Virus record (IMG/VR): IMGVR_UViG_3300017987_000401
Coordinates: 1 to 21,639 of that record
Length of the DNA stretch: 21,639 nt
Strand: one strand, 5' to 3'
From: a virus
The translations under genes were made by a program, and so were the position numbers. Position 1 is the first letter of the stretch; each line of letters begins with the position of its first letter. Under the pieces are notes generated by a model. It was not told where the DNA came from. It saw nothing but the letters and a program-made list of their open reading frames with translations, and searched no databases. Below are positions 1 to 5,985 of the stretch, piece by piece.

Positions 1-91
1 CGGAGTGTTCGGAAAGTCGGCCGGCGTATTGCGTGTGGCCCATGACTTCGACGATCGCCCATAGTTCGGTGGGTTCGGGTTTGGTTTCCAT
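1..91 (-). CDS. Conserved small phage protein, N-terminal part only
   Basis: The frame opens at an ATG with GGAG eight bases upstream and runs without a stop to the left edge, so the C-terminus is missing. The visible 30 residues begin METKPEPTELWAIVEVMGH and continue with TQYAGRLSEHS. The pattern 'ELWAIVExMGHxxxAGRxSE' is one I associate with a short conserved protein found in many phages and prophages; its function is not established. It lies 56 nt downstream of the MazG-like gene and is probably the next gene of the early operon. Family assignment is from memory of the motif only. Confidence 0.7.
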   Translation of the reverse strand, partial: METKPEPTELWAIVEVMGHTQYAGRLSEHS

Positions 92-147
92 TGGTTTAGC
101 TCCGGGGTTCTTTTTTGCTTGGCATGTTTCGGTCCTTTCGGTCTTTT

Positions 148-465
148 CTAAACTCTCTTCCCGCCGTGTCGGAATCCCCGCGTTCGGTTGCGGTCGATCT
201 TCGCGGCGACGACTTCGTCGAGGTCGATTTCCAGTCCCGGCGCGGCGTCGAGGATACGAATCAAAACGTCGGCGAGTTCTTCGGCGAAGTTCTCGCGATC
301 GTTGTTGCGAAATGCTTCGAGCGCTTCGGAAACTTCCGAGTGAATAAGGGCAAGGCAGGCTGGCACCCGGTAAGGGTTCGACCAGTCGGGCGGTTCCAGT
401 AGCTTCCACCCGTTCGCCCGGTTCACGTTTCGGATTTGCCTAGCCAGGTTGTTGAGGTATCCCAT
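148..465 (-). CDS. MazG-like nucleotide pyrophosphohydrolase
   Basis: A 105-residue all-alpha protein of the MazG/dUTPase-like NTP pyrophosphohydrolase superfamily. These enzymes cleave (d)NTPs to NMP and pyrophosphate and are common in phages, where they may clean the nucleotide pool or lower (p)ppGpp-type alarm signals. The metal-binding signature is visible as SEVSEALEAF near residue 43, followed about 18 residues later by EELADVLIRILD, the usual ExxE...ExxD arrangement. The C-terminal KxxRNxxRxxxHGGK is typical of the phage subgroup. The ATG is preceded by AAAGG, which overlaps the end of the upstream gene (stop at 468), so translation is probably coupled. The exact substrate cannot be read from the sequence. 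Confidence 0.85.
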   Translation of the reverse strand: MGYLNNLARQIRNVNRANGWKLLEPPDWSNPYRVPACLALIHSEVSEALEAFRNNDRENFAEELADVLIRILDAAPGLEIDLDEVVAAKIDRNRTRGFRHGGKRV

Positions 466-467
466 AA

Positions 468-1127
468 TCAAAACCTTTCTTCGACCAGGTCGGCCGGCGT
501 AATAATCCGTTCCTCGACGTCCCATCGATAATGGACCCCGTCGCCCGACTTGTTTTGATGCTCCCATTTCTGCCAACCGTGCAAAACGAATGTTCGATCG
601 GGCGTCGACAACCAGTCGGCCAAAAATTCGCGAAGTTCGGGTTTGACTAGGTAATCGCGAACGTGGCCGGCGATCCCGGCGCGGCTGGTCGATTGGACCC
701 CGACGACCCCCGGTTCGCCCGGTCGAAACGCGATAATGTCGAGGCACCCGAAAAGGTCTTTTCGGTATCCGACGTTTCCCCGGTCGGCCTTCGGCGCGGC
801 CTGGTGCCTGGTCGTGTCGGCGAGTGCGTCGCGTTCGGCGTCGGTGATCGTTAGCCCCCACCCGTCGCCCCCGTCGCCGATCGGGCGGGCGCGTCCGACC
901 AGGGCGACCAGGAATTGCACAAGCCGGTTCCGTTCCTCGACGATCGCGTCGAGCCGGTCGGCGATCGCCGTGGGCGATCCGAATGGTTTCCATTGCTCGA
1001 CGACTTCGGCGACGTAGCCGGCCTTTCGAAGGTGGGCTAGTGATCGCTGGGCGCCCTTGACTTCGCTCGCGCGTTGCTTCGCGGGTTTGGGTGGCGCGTC
1101 GGTTTCGAATAGGGTTTTTTGGTTCAT
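468..1127 (-). CDS. PD-(D/E)XK-fold nuclease-like protein with N-terminal QKTLF motif
   Basis: 219 residues. The C-terminal half contains YRKDLFGCLDIIAF (D130) and then VVGVQSTSR (Q145-S-T147), followed by HVRDYL and a VLHGWQKWEH segment. This is the layout of small phage nuclease-fold proteins of the Holliday-junction-resolvase/VRR-NUC type, but the usual (D/E)-x-K is replaced by Q-x-T, so the active site may be degenerate. N-terminal AHLRKAGYVAEVVEQW belongs to the same fold. Between them (about residues 54-115) is a helical insert, including ERNRLVQFLVALVG and GLTITDAERDALAD, that I do not expect in this family. The protein starts MNQKTLFE, which resembles a beta-clamp-binding QxxLF motif. 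The ATG overlaps the upstream stop (ATGA). Confidence 0.65.
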   Translation of the reverse strand: MNQKTLFETDAPPKPAKQRASEVKGAQRSLAHLRKAGYVAEVVEQWKPFGSPTAIADRLDAIVEERNRLVQFLVALVGRARPIGDGGDGWGLTITDAERDALADTTRHQAAPKADRGNVGYRKDLFGCLDIIAFRPGEPGVVGVQSTSRAGIAGHVRDYLVKPELREFLADWLSTPDRTFVLHGWQKWEHQNKSGDGVHYRWDVEERIITPADLVEERF

Positions 1128-1315
1128 TCGAATAGCGTTCCTTGCGGCGTTTCTTGTGGCATGTTCGCCGGCCGGCAGTCGGGCGAGTAGACCCGGGCGT
1201 CGGTCGTTTCCTGGCGGTCGCATTCGCCGCAATACCAGGCGATTCGGCCGTCGCGGATTCCGATCGCGTAGTTCGGCGAATCGCAGTTCGGGCAATTTAT
1301 GTCGACGGCGTTCAT
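1124..1315 (-). CDS. Small zinc-ribbon protein ending in QGTLFE
   Basis: 63 residues. CPNC and CGEC are separated by about 15 residues, a classical four-cysteine zinc ribbon, so the product probably binds one zinc and may bind nucleic acid. The last residues are PQGTLFE, similar to a sliding-clamp-binding motif and nearly identical to the end of the gene upstream. The start overlaps the upstream stop as ATGA, and its own stop overlaps the next gene in the same way. Its first 15 bases (ATGAACGCCGTCGAC) are identical to those of the late-region zinc-ribbon gene at 10084, suggesting shared ancestry of the two starts. No specific function can be assigned. Confidence 0.75.
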   Translation of the reverse strand: MNAVDINCPNCDSPNYAIGIRDGRIAWYCGECDRQETTDARVYSPDCRPANMPQETPQGTLFE

Positions 1316-1512
1316 GCGAATAGCGTTCCTTGTCGAAGTCGCTCGGCGAGTCGGTTCGCTTCGTCGAGGTCCCAAGTAAAGGCGACGGAAACCCGAACGG
1401 GCGTTTGAGGGTCGGCCGGCCGAAACCCGGGCAACGGGGGGTCGCCGACGAACGCCAGGTCGTCGGCGGGTGTCCATTTTGTTCTACGGGGAAACACCCG
1501 AATCGCTTTCAT
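1312..1512 (-). CDS. Short 'MKAIRVFPRRTK' phage protein (possibly truncated family member)
   Basis: 66 residues starting MKAIRVFPRRTKWTPADD and containing FVGDPPL and VSVAFTWDLDEANRLAE. I recall longer phage proteins with this N-terminus followed by 'GGPA' and a cysteine-rich, radical-SAM-like part. Here the protein stops right after the FTWD helix and ends RQGTLFA. It would therefore be an N-terminal module only, but that comparison is from memory. The start is coupled to the helicase-loader stop by an ATGA overlap, and its stop is coupled to the zinc-ribbon gene. The function is unknown. The terminal QGTLF could bind the DNA polymerase sliding clamp. Confidence 0.65.
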   Translation of the reverse strand: MKAIRVFPRRTKWTPADDLAFVGDPPLPGFRPADPQTPVRVSVAFTWDLDEANRLAERLRQGTLFA

Positions 1513-2123
1513 GCGCTCATTCTCCGATCGGGGCCGGCGAGTTCGAAATGTGTCCCGCAAAGAAGCCGCGACGCGATCCGCTCGTCGTAGAGTGTCGCGA
1601 TCCGGCCCGGCTCGCAATTACTGATATAGACCCCGACCCGGCCGGCGTATTGCTCGCGAAGGTCGAGGGTCTTTTTCAAGGTGGAATAGTGCAGGTCGCC
1701 GATCTTGACCCGGGCCCCGATCTCGTCGACGACCAGTAGCGGCGACGTCTTGACCGTATCGTGCCAAAAATAGTCTTCCGGCCGATAGCCAAGCCCGGCC
1801 AGGTCCTCGGCGAGAATGTAGCACGCGCCGCGCGTGACCCGGTCGGTCAAGGCCAGGGCGCCGAGTGTCTTGCCGGCGCCGACCTGACCGTAGAGGAACA
1901 ACGGCCAGGGCGCCCGGCCCGTGCAAAGTGCGCCGAACGCCTCGCGAAGCCCCGGGTCGACGTCGTCCCATCGACGGTCAAGGGTCGACCGAATCTTCGG
2001 CAGGTGTCGGGCCTGGTCGGGCGGGCACATTGCCACCCGGCGGTGTCCCGGTGGTCGGTTTGAAGCTCCGGTCGGGTACTTGGTATCCGGGTGTGTGAAT
2101 TCGGCCGGTTGTTGGGTTTCCAT
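1509..2123 (-). CDS. DnaC-like helicase loader (AAA+ ATPase)
   Basis: 204 residues. Walker A is GQVGAGKT at residues 79-86 and Walker B is LLVVDE at 129-134, followed by a sensor-1-like VYISN and an arginine-rich IASRLL segment. The architecture and position directly after the initiator gene match phage helicase loaders of the DnaC/lambda P functional class, which deliver the host replicative helicase to the phage origin. The N-terminal 30 residues are poorly ordered (rich in P, T and G). The start chosen has GGGAG eight bases upstream. It overlaps the initiator gene by 146 nt in another frame. A later ATG at 2030 would shorten the overlap but has a weaker ribosome binding site. Confidence 0.85.
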   Translation of the reverse strand: METQQPAEFTHPDTKYPTGASNRPPGHRRVAMCPPDQARHLPKIRSTLDRRWDDVDPGLREAFGALCTGRAPWPLFLYGQVGAGKTLGALALTDRVTRGACYILAEDLAGLGYRPEDYFWHDTVKTSPLLVVDEIGARVKIGDLHYSTLKKTLDLREQYAGRVGVYISNCEPGRIATLYDERIASRLLCGTHFELAGPDRRMSA

Positions 2124-2856
2124 GCGTCACGCTCCCTTTGGCTGGTATCTCCATAAACTGCTGAACCTTCGACCCGTCGCGAACGATCAGTTCGAGCGAG
2201 TCGAATTTCTTGCCCCGGTCGTTGTCCCCCTGGTGGAAGGGGGAGCGGTGGCAACCGTCGATCGCGGCCGTCAGGTCGTCGACCGAATAACCTTCGTCGA
2301 GTCGGGCCTTGATAAGCCTGCATTCCTTGCTGGTGGCCTTCGGCTTCCGGTGGGCTCTTGGGTGGTAGGTCCGGTAATGATCGAATACAAGACGAACGTC
2401 GGCCCCTGGCGCCCCTTGTGGCCCCTCCGACTTCTTTTGTTTGTTTTCTTGTTTATTATCTTCTCTTCTCTTCTCTTCTCTGGTCCGCATTTTGTCCGCT
2501 TGCAAAGCGGACATTTTGCGGACACTATTTTTCCTTACGGCGTCTTGCGCCCGGCGCTTCGCCGACCGGCCGTTGTGTTCCGCAAACCGTGGAATAGAAA
2601 CACCTTCGGGCGACACGTCGAGCCACCCGACCTTGTGAAGTTCGGCGGCGAACCCGGCGATTCCCGTTTCGCTGTCGACGACTTCGGCCGTGTAACCGGG
2701 CAAGGTCCCGTCGGCCGAATGGGCGTCGGCGATACCCCACAACCAGAACAGCGCGCCGATGGTCCGCACCTTGTCCGCTTTCAATGCGGACGAAATGCGG
2801 ACAACCCGGGGGTCGGTCCACAAGTCGCAACGCATCTTGATCCAGTCGCCGGCCAT
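1978..2856 (-). CDS. Replication initiator / replisome organiser (lambda O-like) with origin inside the gene
   Basis: 292 residues. Residues 1-100 (WIKMRCDLWTDPRV..., GALFWLWGIAD, VGWLDV..., IPRFAEHNGRSAKRRA) look like the winged-helix N-terminal domain of phage replisome organisers. A basic, charged linker follows (residues 126-142, EEKRREDNKQENKQKK), then a C-terminal domain and a P/T/G-rich tail. A 14-residue motif occurs twice (residues 19-32 and 112-125, VRxxSALxADKxRT). At DNA level these copies are two symmetric GTCCGC modules, so the gene probably contains the phage origin as in lambda O. The gene begins 2 nt after the upstream stop and overlaps the DnaC-like gene, as lambda O precedes P. 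The DNA-binding role is inferred from fold and context. Confidence 0.75.
   Translation of the reverse strand: MAGDWIKMRCDLWTDPRVVRISSALKADKVRTIGALFWLWGIADAHSADGTLPGYTAEVVDSETGIAGFAAELHKVGWLDVSPEGVSIPRFAEHNGRSAKRRAQDAVRKNSVRKMSALQADKMRTREEKRREDNKQENKQKKSEGPQGAPGADVRLVFDHYRTYHPRAHRKPKATSKECRLIKARLDEGYSVDDLTAAIDGCHRSPFHQGDNDRGKKFDSLELIVRDGSKVQQFMEIPAKGSVTHGNPTTGRIHTPGYQVPDRSFKPTTGTPPGGNVPARPGPTPAEDSVDP
2431..2482 (-). other. Purine-rich/AT-rich tract, probable DNA unwinding element
   Basis: Read on the minus strand this stretch is almost pure purine (repeats of AGAGA) passing into an A-rich run with ATAATAAAC and AAGAAAACAAAC. It is far more AT-rich than anything nearby. It directly abuts the GTCCGC module at 2483-2523 inside the initiator gene, the same iteron-then-AT-rich layout as lambda ori. 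It encodes the charged linker of the initiator. Confidence 0.55.
2483..2523. repeat. Origin-like iteron module A
   Basis: A 41-bp symmetric module: GTCCGC-N5-GTCCGC-N7-GCGGAC-N5-GCGGAC, i.e. two direct hexamers followed by two inverted hexamers. Both N5 spacers are ATTTT and the centre is TTGCAAA. It sits inside the initiator gene next to an AT-rich purine tract. Probable initiator binding sites; a long cruciform is also possible. Confidence 0.65.
2762..2802. repeat. Origin-like iteron module B
   Basis: A second 41-bp module with exactly the same hexamer spacing as the one at 2483-2523 (GTCCGC-N5-GTCCGC-N7-GCGGAC-N5-GCGGAC), but with different spacer bases (ACCTT, TTTCAAT, GAAAT). It lies 93 codons upstream in the same reading frame of the initiator gene, near the protein's N-terminus. 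Confidence 0.65.
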
Positions 2857-2858
2857 TG

Positions 2859-3269
2859 TTATCCGTCCCCCTGTTCGCGTTCCCAAGGCTTCGGCAGGTC
2901 GCAAGCCCATAGGGTACATTCGGCGGAAGTGCCCCCGGGTCGGCCGCATGTGCCGTCGGGGTCTTTGTGCGGGCAACCCTCCCCCCAATGTTCCGACCAG
3001 TCGAGGGCGTCGCGGGCCTGGTCGATTAGGAAGGGCAGGGCGTTTAGCAGTTCGACGACCTGGCCGGCGATCTCTTCGTCGACGACCTGGCCGATATAGT
3101 AGCTGGAACAAAGCCACAACGGCCCCGGCGATCCCGGGTCGTCGCCGTGGGCAACGGGTGCGAGTTCGAAGGGCCCGTCGTGGTCGGCGTCGAAGGGCCC
3201 GTCGTGGCCGGCGTAGAGGTCGGCGAGTCGGTCGAGGGCGTCGGCGGTTAGCATTGCGGGGGTTAGCAT
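2859..3269 (-). CDS. Acidic phage protein of unknown function
   Basis: 136 residues starting MLTPAMLTADALDRLADLYA. The protein is acidic, with a short internal repeat (GHDGPFDADHDGPFELAP) and three cysteines near the C-terminus (GEGCPHKDPDGTC...SAEC). I do not recognise a family. Two in-frame ATGs lie 15 nt apart, each in the sequence GCAATGCTAACC. The first overlaps the upstream stop (3263) and was chosen for coupling, but the second (3254) is possible. The gene ends 2 nt before the initiator start, so it belongs to the replication operon. Confidence 0.6.
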   Translation of the reverse strand: MLTPAMLTADALDRLADLYAGHDGPFDADHDGPFELAPVAHGDDPGSPGPLWLCSSYYIGQVVDEEIAGQVVELLNALPFLIDQARDALDWSEHWGEGCPHKDPDGTCGRPGGTSAECTLWACDLPKPWEREQGDG

Positions 3270-3646
3270 TGCGGGCCCCCTAGTGCCTGATATTCTTCGT
3301 GCCGTTCGCACAACTCCCGTACCCCGTTGTCGCCCCCGTTCTCGTCGAACCACCACGCGACGGCGGCGGCGGCGATCGTTCGTTCGGTGACCTTGTCGCC
3401 GTCGAGTTCCCAAGCGAGCCCGACGTCGTCGCCGTTTATAACCAAAACGATCGACCGGCATCGCATCTCGTCGACGTCGACGACGCCACCTTCGGCCGGG
3501 TGGCAATCGTCGGGGTCGGCGTTTATGACGGCCGGCCGGTAGGCTTCGACCGTATAGTCGACTTCGACGGCGAGTCGTAGCGTTCCGAACGTGCCTAGTT
3601 GGATTTCCTCTTCGACTTCAAGGGTTCGCCGGGTTTGTCTTGGCAT
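3263..3646 (-). CDS. Phage protein of unknown function
   Basis: 127 residues starting MPRQTRRTLEVEEEIQLGTF. It is acidic and rich in beta-type segments (TLRLAVEVDYTVEAY, CRSIVLVINGDDVGLAWELDG), with a helical C-terminus (TIAAAAVAWWFDENGG, VRELCERHEEYQA). AAGG lies upstream of the ATG. The first 52 nt overlap the 3' end of the DUF5131 gene in another frame, which argues for tight operon packing. I do not recognise a family. Confidence 0.65.
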   Translation of the reverse strand: MPRQTRRTLEVEEEIQLGTFGTLRLAVEVDYTVEAYRPAVINADPDDCHPAEGGVVDVDEMRCRSIVLVINGDDVGLAWELDGDKVTERTIAAAAVAWWFDENGGDNGVRELCERHEEYQALGGPQC

Positions 3647-4374
3647 GGTTTCGCCTTTCTGGGGTATTCTCGAATTTGTAGGTCGGCTGGGAATTTCTCG
3701 ACGTCGCGTTCGACCCGGCCGTCGATGTCGAGTTGTTTGACGAACGTTGCGACCCCGGCCTGTTTGCATTGCTTGACCAGGTCGCGCACCCATTCGATTG
3801 AGCAACGCCGGCGCCGGTGCCCCGATTCGCAACCAACAATCACCCAGTCGAGATAATGAACGAAGCCGGCGTCGATCGGTTGTAGCATCGGTTCGACAGA
3901 AACGAATCGAACGGCGGCGGGGATAGAAAGCAAGATCGAAACGCGTTCGCGGTAGGCTTCTCGGTTCTCGGTCGTGGTTCCGATCCAAACGTTTGGCAAG
4001 TCGGTGTCGGCGGGCGTCGACTCGAACCATTTCCGCATATTTGCGGGGCGCTTGGTCAACACCTGGAAAGTGTGTTGCGGTAGCGTTCCCATAATTTGCC
4101 AAACCGCGTCGATCCAGTCGGGGTCGACGTCGTCGTGGAATAGATCGCCCATCGAACAAACGAACACCCGTCGCGGTTTCCGCCACCTGTACGGCTCTTG
4201 AAGTCGCAGCGGGTGAAACGTTACCCGAAAGGGCTCGTCGGCGGGGTAGCCGAATCGGCCGGCGAGTCGCTTTGCCATTCGTTCGGCGTAGCAATGTTGA
4301 CAACCCGTCGAGATTTTTGAGCACCCCGTTACGGGATTCCATGTTTCGTCGGTCCAGTGGATTTTGGTCGGCAT
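3595..4374 (-). CDS. Phage Gp37/Gp68 family (DUF5131) protein
   Basis: 259 residues starting MPTKIHWTDETWNPVTGC, the hallmark N-terminus of the DUF5131 'phage Gp37/Gp68' family. Cysteines C18, C25 and C28 (GCSKISTGCQHCYAERMA) form a cluster reminiscent of the iron-sulphur ligands of radical SAM or photoproduct-lyase-like proteins. Other family landmarks are RVFVCSMGDLFHDDVD, FQVLTKRPANM, NVWIGTTTEN, RFVSVEPML, DWVIVGCESG and FVKQL. The length is normal. The biochemical reaction is not established; a nucleic-acid-directed radical reaction is a plausible guess from the cysteine pattern. It stands alone after a 104-nt gap containing a large inverted repeat, so it may have its own regulation. Confidence 0.88.
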   Translation of the reverse strand: MPTKIHWTDETWNPVTGCSKISTGCQHCYAERMAKRLAGRFGYPADEPFRVTFHPLRLQEPYRWRKPRRVFVCSMGDLFHDDVDPDWIDAVWQIMGTLPQHTFQVLTKRPANMRKWFESTPADTDLPNVWIGTTTENREAYRERVSILLSIPAAVRFVSVEPMLQPIDAGFVHYLDWVIVGCESGHRRRRCSIEWVRDLVKQCKQAGVATFVKQLDIDGRVERDVEKFPADLQIREYPRKAKPCQDKPGEPLKSKRKSN

Positions 4375-4394
4375 AGCGTCGCGCCTTTTCAAGA

Positions 4395-4469
4395 GCCCCG
4401 GGCCGGTTACTTGCACCCCAAACGGTGTTAAACGTCGTTGGTTGTGTTTGGGTTAGCCGGTCCCGGGGC
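4395..4469. repeat. 75-nt imperfect cruciform / nested hairpin
   Basis: Outer arms GCCCCGGG (4395-4402) and CCCGGGGC (4462-4469) are perfect, extended inward by CCGG/CCGG with one bulge. A second inner stem is CCCAAAC/GTTTGGG, with a 20-odd nt loop. It fills most of the gap between the genes ending at 4479 and starting at 4374. On the plus strand a T-rich run follows a few bases beyond; on the minus strand only TCTTG follows. It may be a terminator, attenuator or protein-binding site. Confidence 0.5.
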
Positions 4470-4478
4470 GTGTGGGTT

Positions 4479-4805
4479 TTATTTTTTTGCCTTGTGCCCC
4501 TTGGGTCGGACTCGAATGCAATCGACGGTCTTCCCAGCGAGTTCGGTTTCGGAAGGGTAAAGGGTGATCGACTTGCCGGCCCATTGGTCGGTGTCGTCGC
4601 CGTGTAGTTCGATGATCCGACTTAGGTTGGTTCGGTTGAGAACAAGCCCCCGCCCGCCGTGTTCCTTGAAGAAAATAATTCCCTTCGTTTTCTTTTCCTC
4701 GCCGACCTCTCCGAAGCCGACCGAATCGATCACGACCGATACGTCGCGGCCTTCGAGTTCTTCGGCGCACAGGTGGGGCGGGGGGCAAAGGTCGATCGCT
4801 TTCAT
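4479..4805 (-). CDS. Conserved phage protein of the recombination cluster
   Basis: 108 residues starting MKAIDLCPPPHL. Landmarks are AEELEGRDVSVVIDSVGF, IIFFKEHGGRGLVLNRTN, HGDDTDQWAGKSITLYPSE and DCIRVRPKGHKAKK. The pattern 'LVLNrTN...D..dW.GK.I.LY...T...G' belongs to a widespread small phage family, usually unannotated, that is often found near RecE/RecT or single-strand-binding genes; a beta-rich OB-like fold seems likely. It follows the RecE-like nuclease by 19 nt, with AAAGGA upstream of the ATG, which suggests a role in phage recombination or replication. The function is inferred from context only. Confidence 0.7.
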   Translation of the reverse strand: MKAIDLCPPPHLCAEELEGRDVSVVIDSVGFGEVGEEKKTKGIIFFKEHGGRGLVLNRTNLSRIIELHGDDTDQWAGKSITLYPSETELAGKTVDCIRVRPKGHKAKK

Positions 4806-4824
4806 GGTCTGGGTGTCCTTTCGG

Positions 4825-5985
4825 TTAGATACTGAGTGTTTTCCCGCCGACGACCAGGTCGACGGGTGCGAGTCTGCTTTCGGGCATTTCCCACCCGTCG
4901 GGGTCGCGGTAGTTCGGCCAGGTGCCGGCGGCCGTGCATTCGGCGATTTGGTCGAGGGCGCGGCGGTACTTGATCCGGCCGGTTCGGATTGTATCGTAGA
5001 GAACGGGCGCCGATCGCACGCCATAGGGCGATTCCTTTTCGGCGGCGACAATACAACGTTCGATCGCCTGGCCCGTCAAGACCGTGTAGCCGTCGCCGTA
5101 GAATGCGAGTTGTCGGTCGTATCGCCATTTTGCGATCGACCAAACGAAGTCTTCGCCGGCGTCTTCGGTGCTTTTGAAGTCGGCCAGTCGGGGAATACTC
5201 TCGTCGAGGGCGTCGACGCGGCACTTGCATAATAGGCCCGTGTCGGGGTCGTTCCATACTAGGGTTACTTCGAACCGCACGGTCGGCCCGGTTAGGTACG
5301 CTTGGGCGCGGGTGCTGTTGCGAATGCTGCCGGCGACCCCGATCATTCGGTTGTACCAGTCGCGGGAAACGATCGACTTATCGGCGTTCACCCGTTCGAA
5401 TTCGGCGACCTTCTCTTTGTAGGCGGTCGTTGCGGTCGGTTTGGCATATTCCGACCCGTCGTCGCGCCGAAGGTCTTTCGCAAAGTCGGGCATAACGACA
5501 TAGCGGGCGGCGATTGCCAGGGGTTCGAGTGCGGCGGTATGCAAGAAAGTGCCTAGCGCGAACGTGTCGCTTGTTCGTTCCGGCCGCGCGAGTTCGGCCC
5601 GGTAGTGTGCCGGCGACTTCTCCATCGGCGTCAAGCTCGAATTGTTGACGGCGGCGATTTCGCGATAGATTTCGAACGGCACGTCGTAATAGATTCCCGG
5701 CTGTGTGAGGTCGACGCCCGGTTGCCAGTCGACGCGCGGCGGGTCCTTCTTGATGTTGCCGTAAAAGGTTGGGCCCGGCGATACGGTGACGGTTTCGGGT
5801 TGCCCCGGCGCGTCGATCGCGGCGTGACCGGCCTCGGCTTGCTTTGCGTCGACCTTTCGAAGCCGGTAGAATTTCGTTCGAACGCTGCCGGCCGATCGCC
5901 CTAGTCGTTCGGCAATCTGGCGGTACGAGTGGCCGGCGGCCGTCATTTCGCGAAGCCGGTCGGTTTCGTCTGTGGCCCATCTCAT
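4825..5985 (-). CDS. RecE-like PD-(D/E)XK exonuclease with N-terminal HTH domain
   Basis: 386 residues. Residues 1-42 (TDETDRLREMTAAGHSYRQIAERLGRS..VRTKFYRL) form a Myb/SANT or GcrA-like helix-turn-helix. After a linker, GIYYDVPFEIYREIAAVNNSSL begins the RecE/exodeoxyribonuclease VIII-type PD-(D/E)XK domain. Its landmarks are SPAHYRAEL, FALGTFLHTAALEP (H149), CRVDALD (D258), LADFKST (D269-x-K271) and a conserved YDRQLAFY segment. Such enzymes resect double-stranded DNA to give 3' tails for annealing-type phage recombination. No separate RecT/Beta annealase is recognised in the window. The HTH fusion is unusual to my knowledge. The start overlaps the upstream stop as ATGA. Confidence 0.82.
   Translation of the reverse strand: MRWATDETDRLREMTAAGHSYRQIAERLGRSAGSVRTKFYRLRKVDAKQAEAGHAAIDAPGQPETVTVSPGPTFYGNIKKDPPRVDWQPGVDLTQPGIYYDVPFEIYREIAAVNNSSLTPMEKSPAHYRAELARPERTSDTFALGTFLHTAALEPLAIAARYVVMPDFAKDLRRDDGSEYAKPTATTAYKEKVAEFERVNADKSIVSRDWYNRMIGVAGSIRNSTRAQAYLTGPTVRFEVTLVWNDPDTGLLCKCRVDALDESIPRLADFKSTEDAGEDFVWSIAKWRYDRQLAFYGDGYTVLTGQAIERCIVAAEKESPYGVRSAPVLYDTIRTGRIKYRRALDQIAECTAAGTWPNYRDPDGWEMPESRLAPVDLVVGGKTLSI

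Noticed and set aside
1921-3099. 392-codon plus-strand open frame opposite the initiator gene
   Set aside because: Antisense shadow of the initiator. There is no ribosome binding site or family, and the composition reflects the complementary strand.
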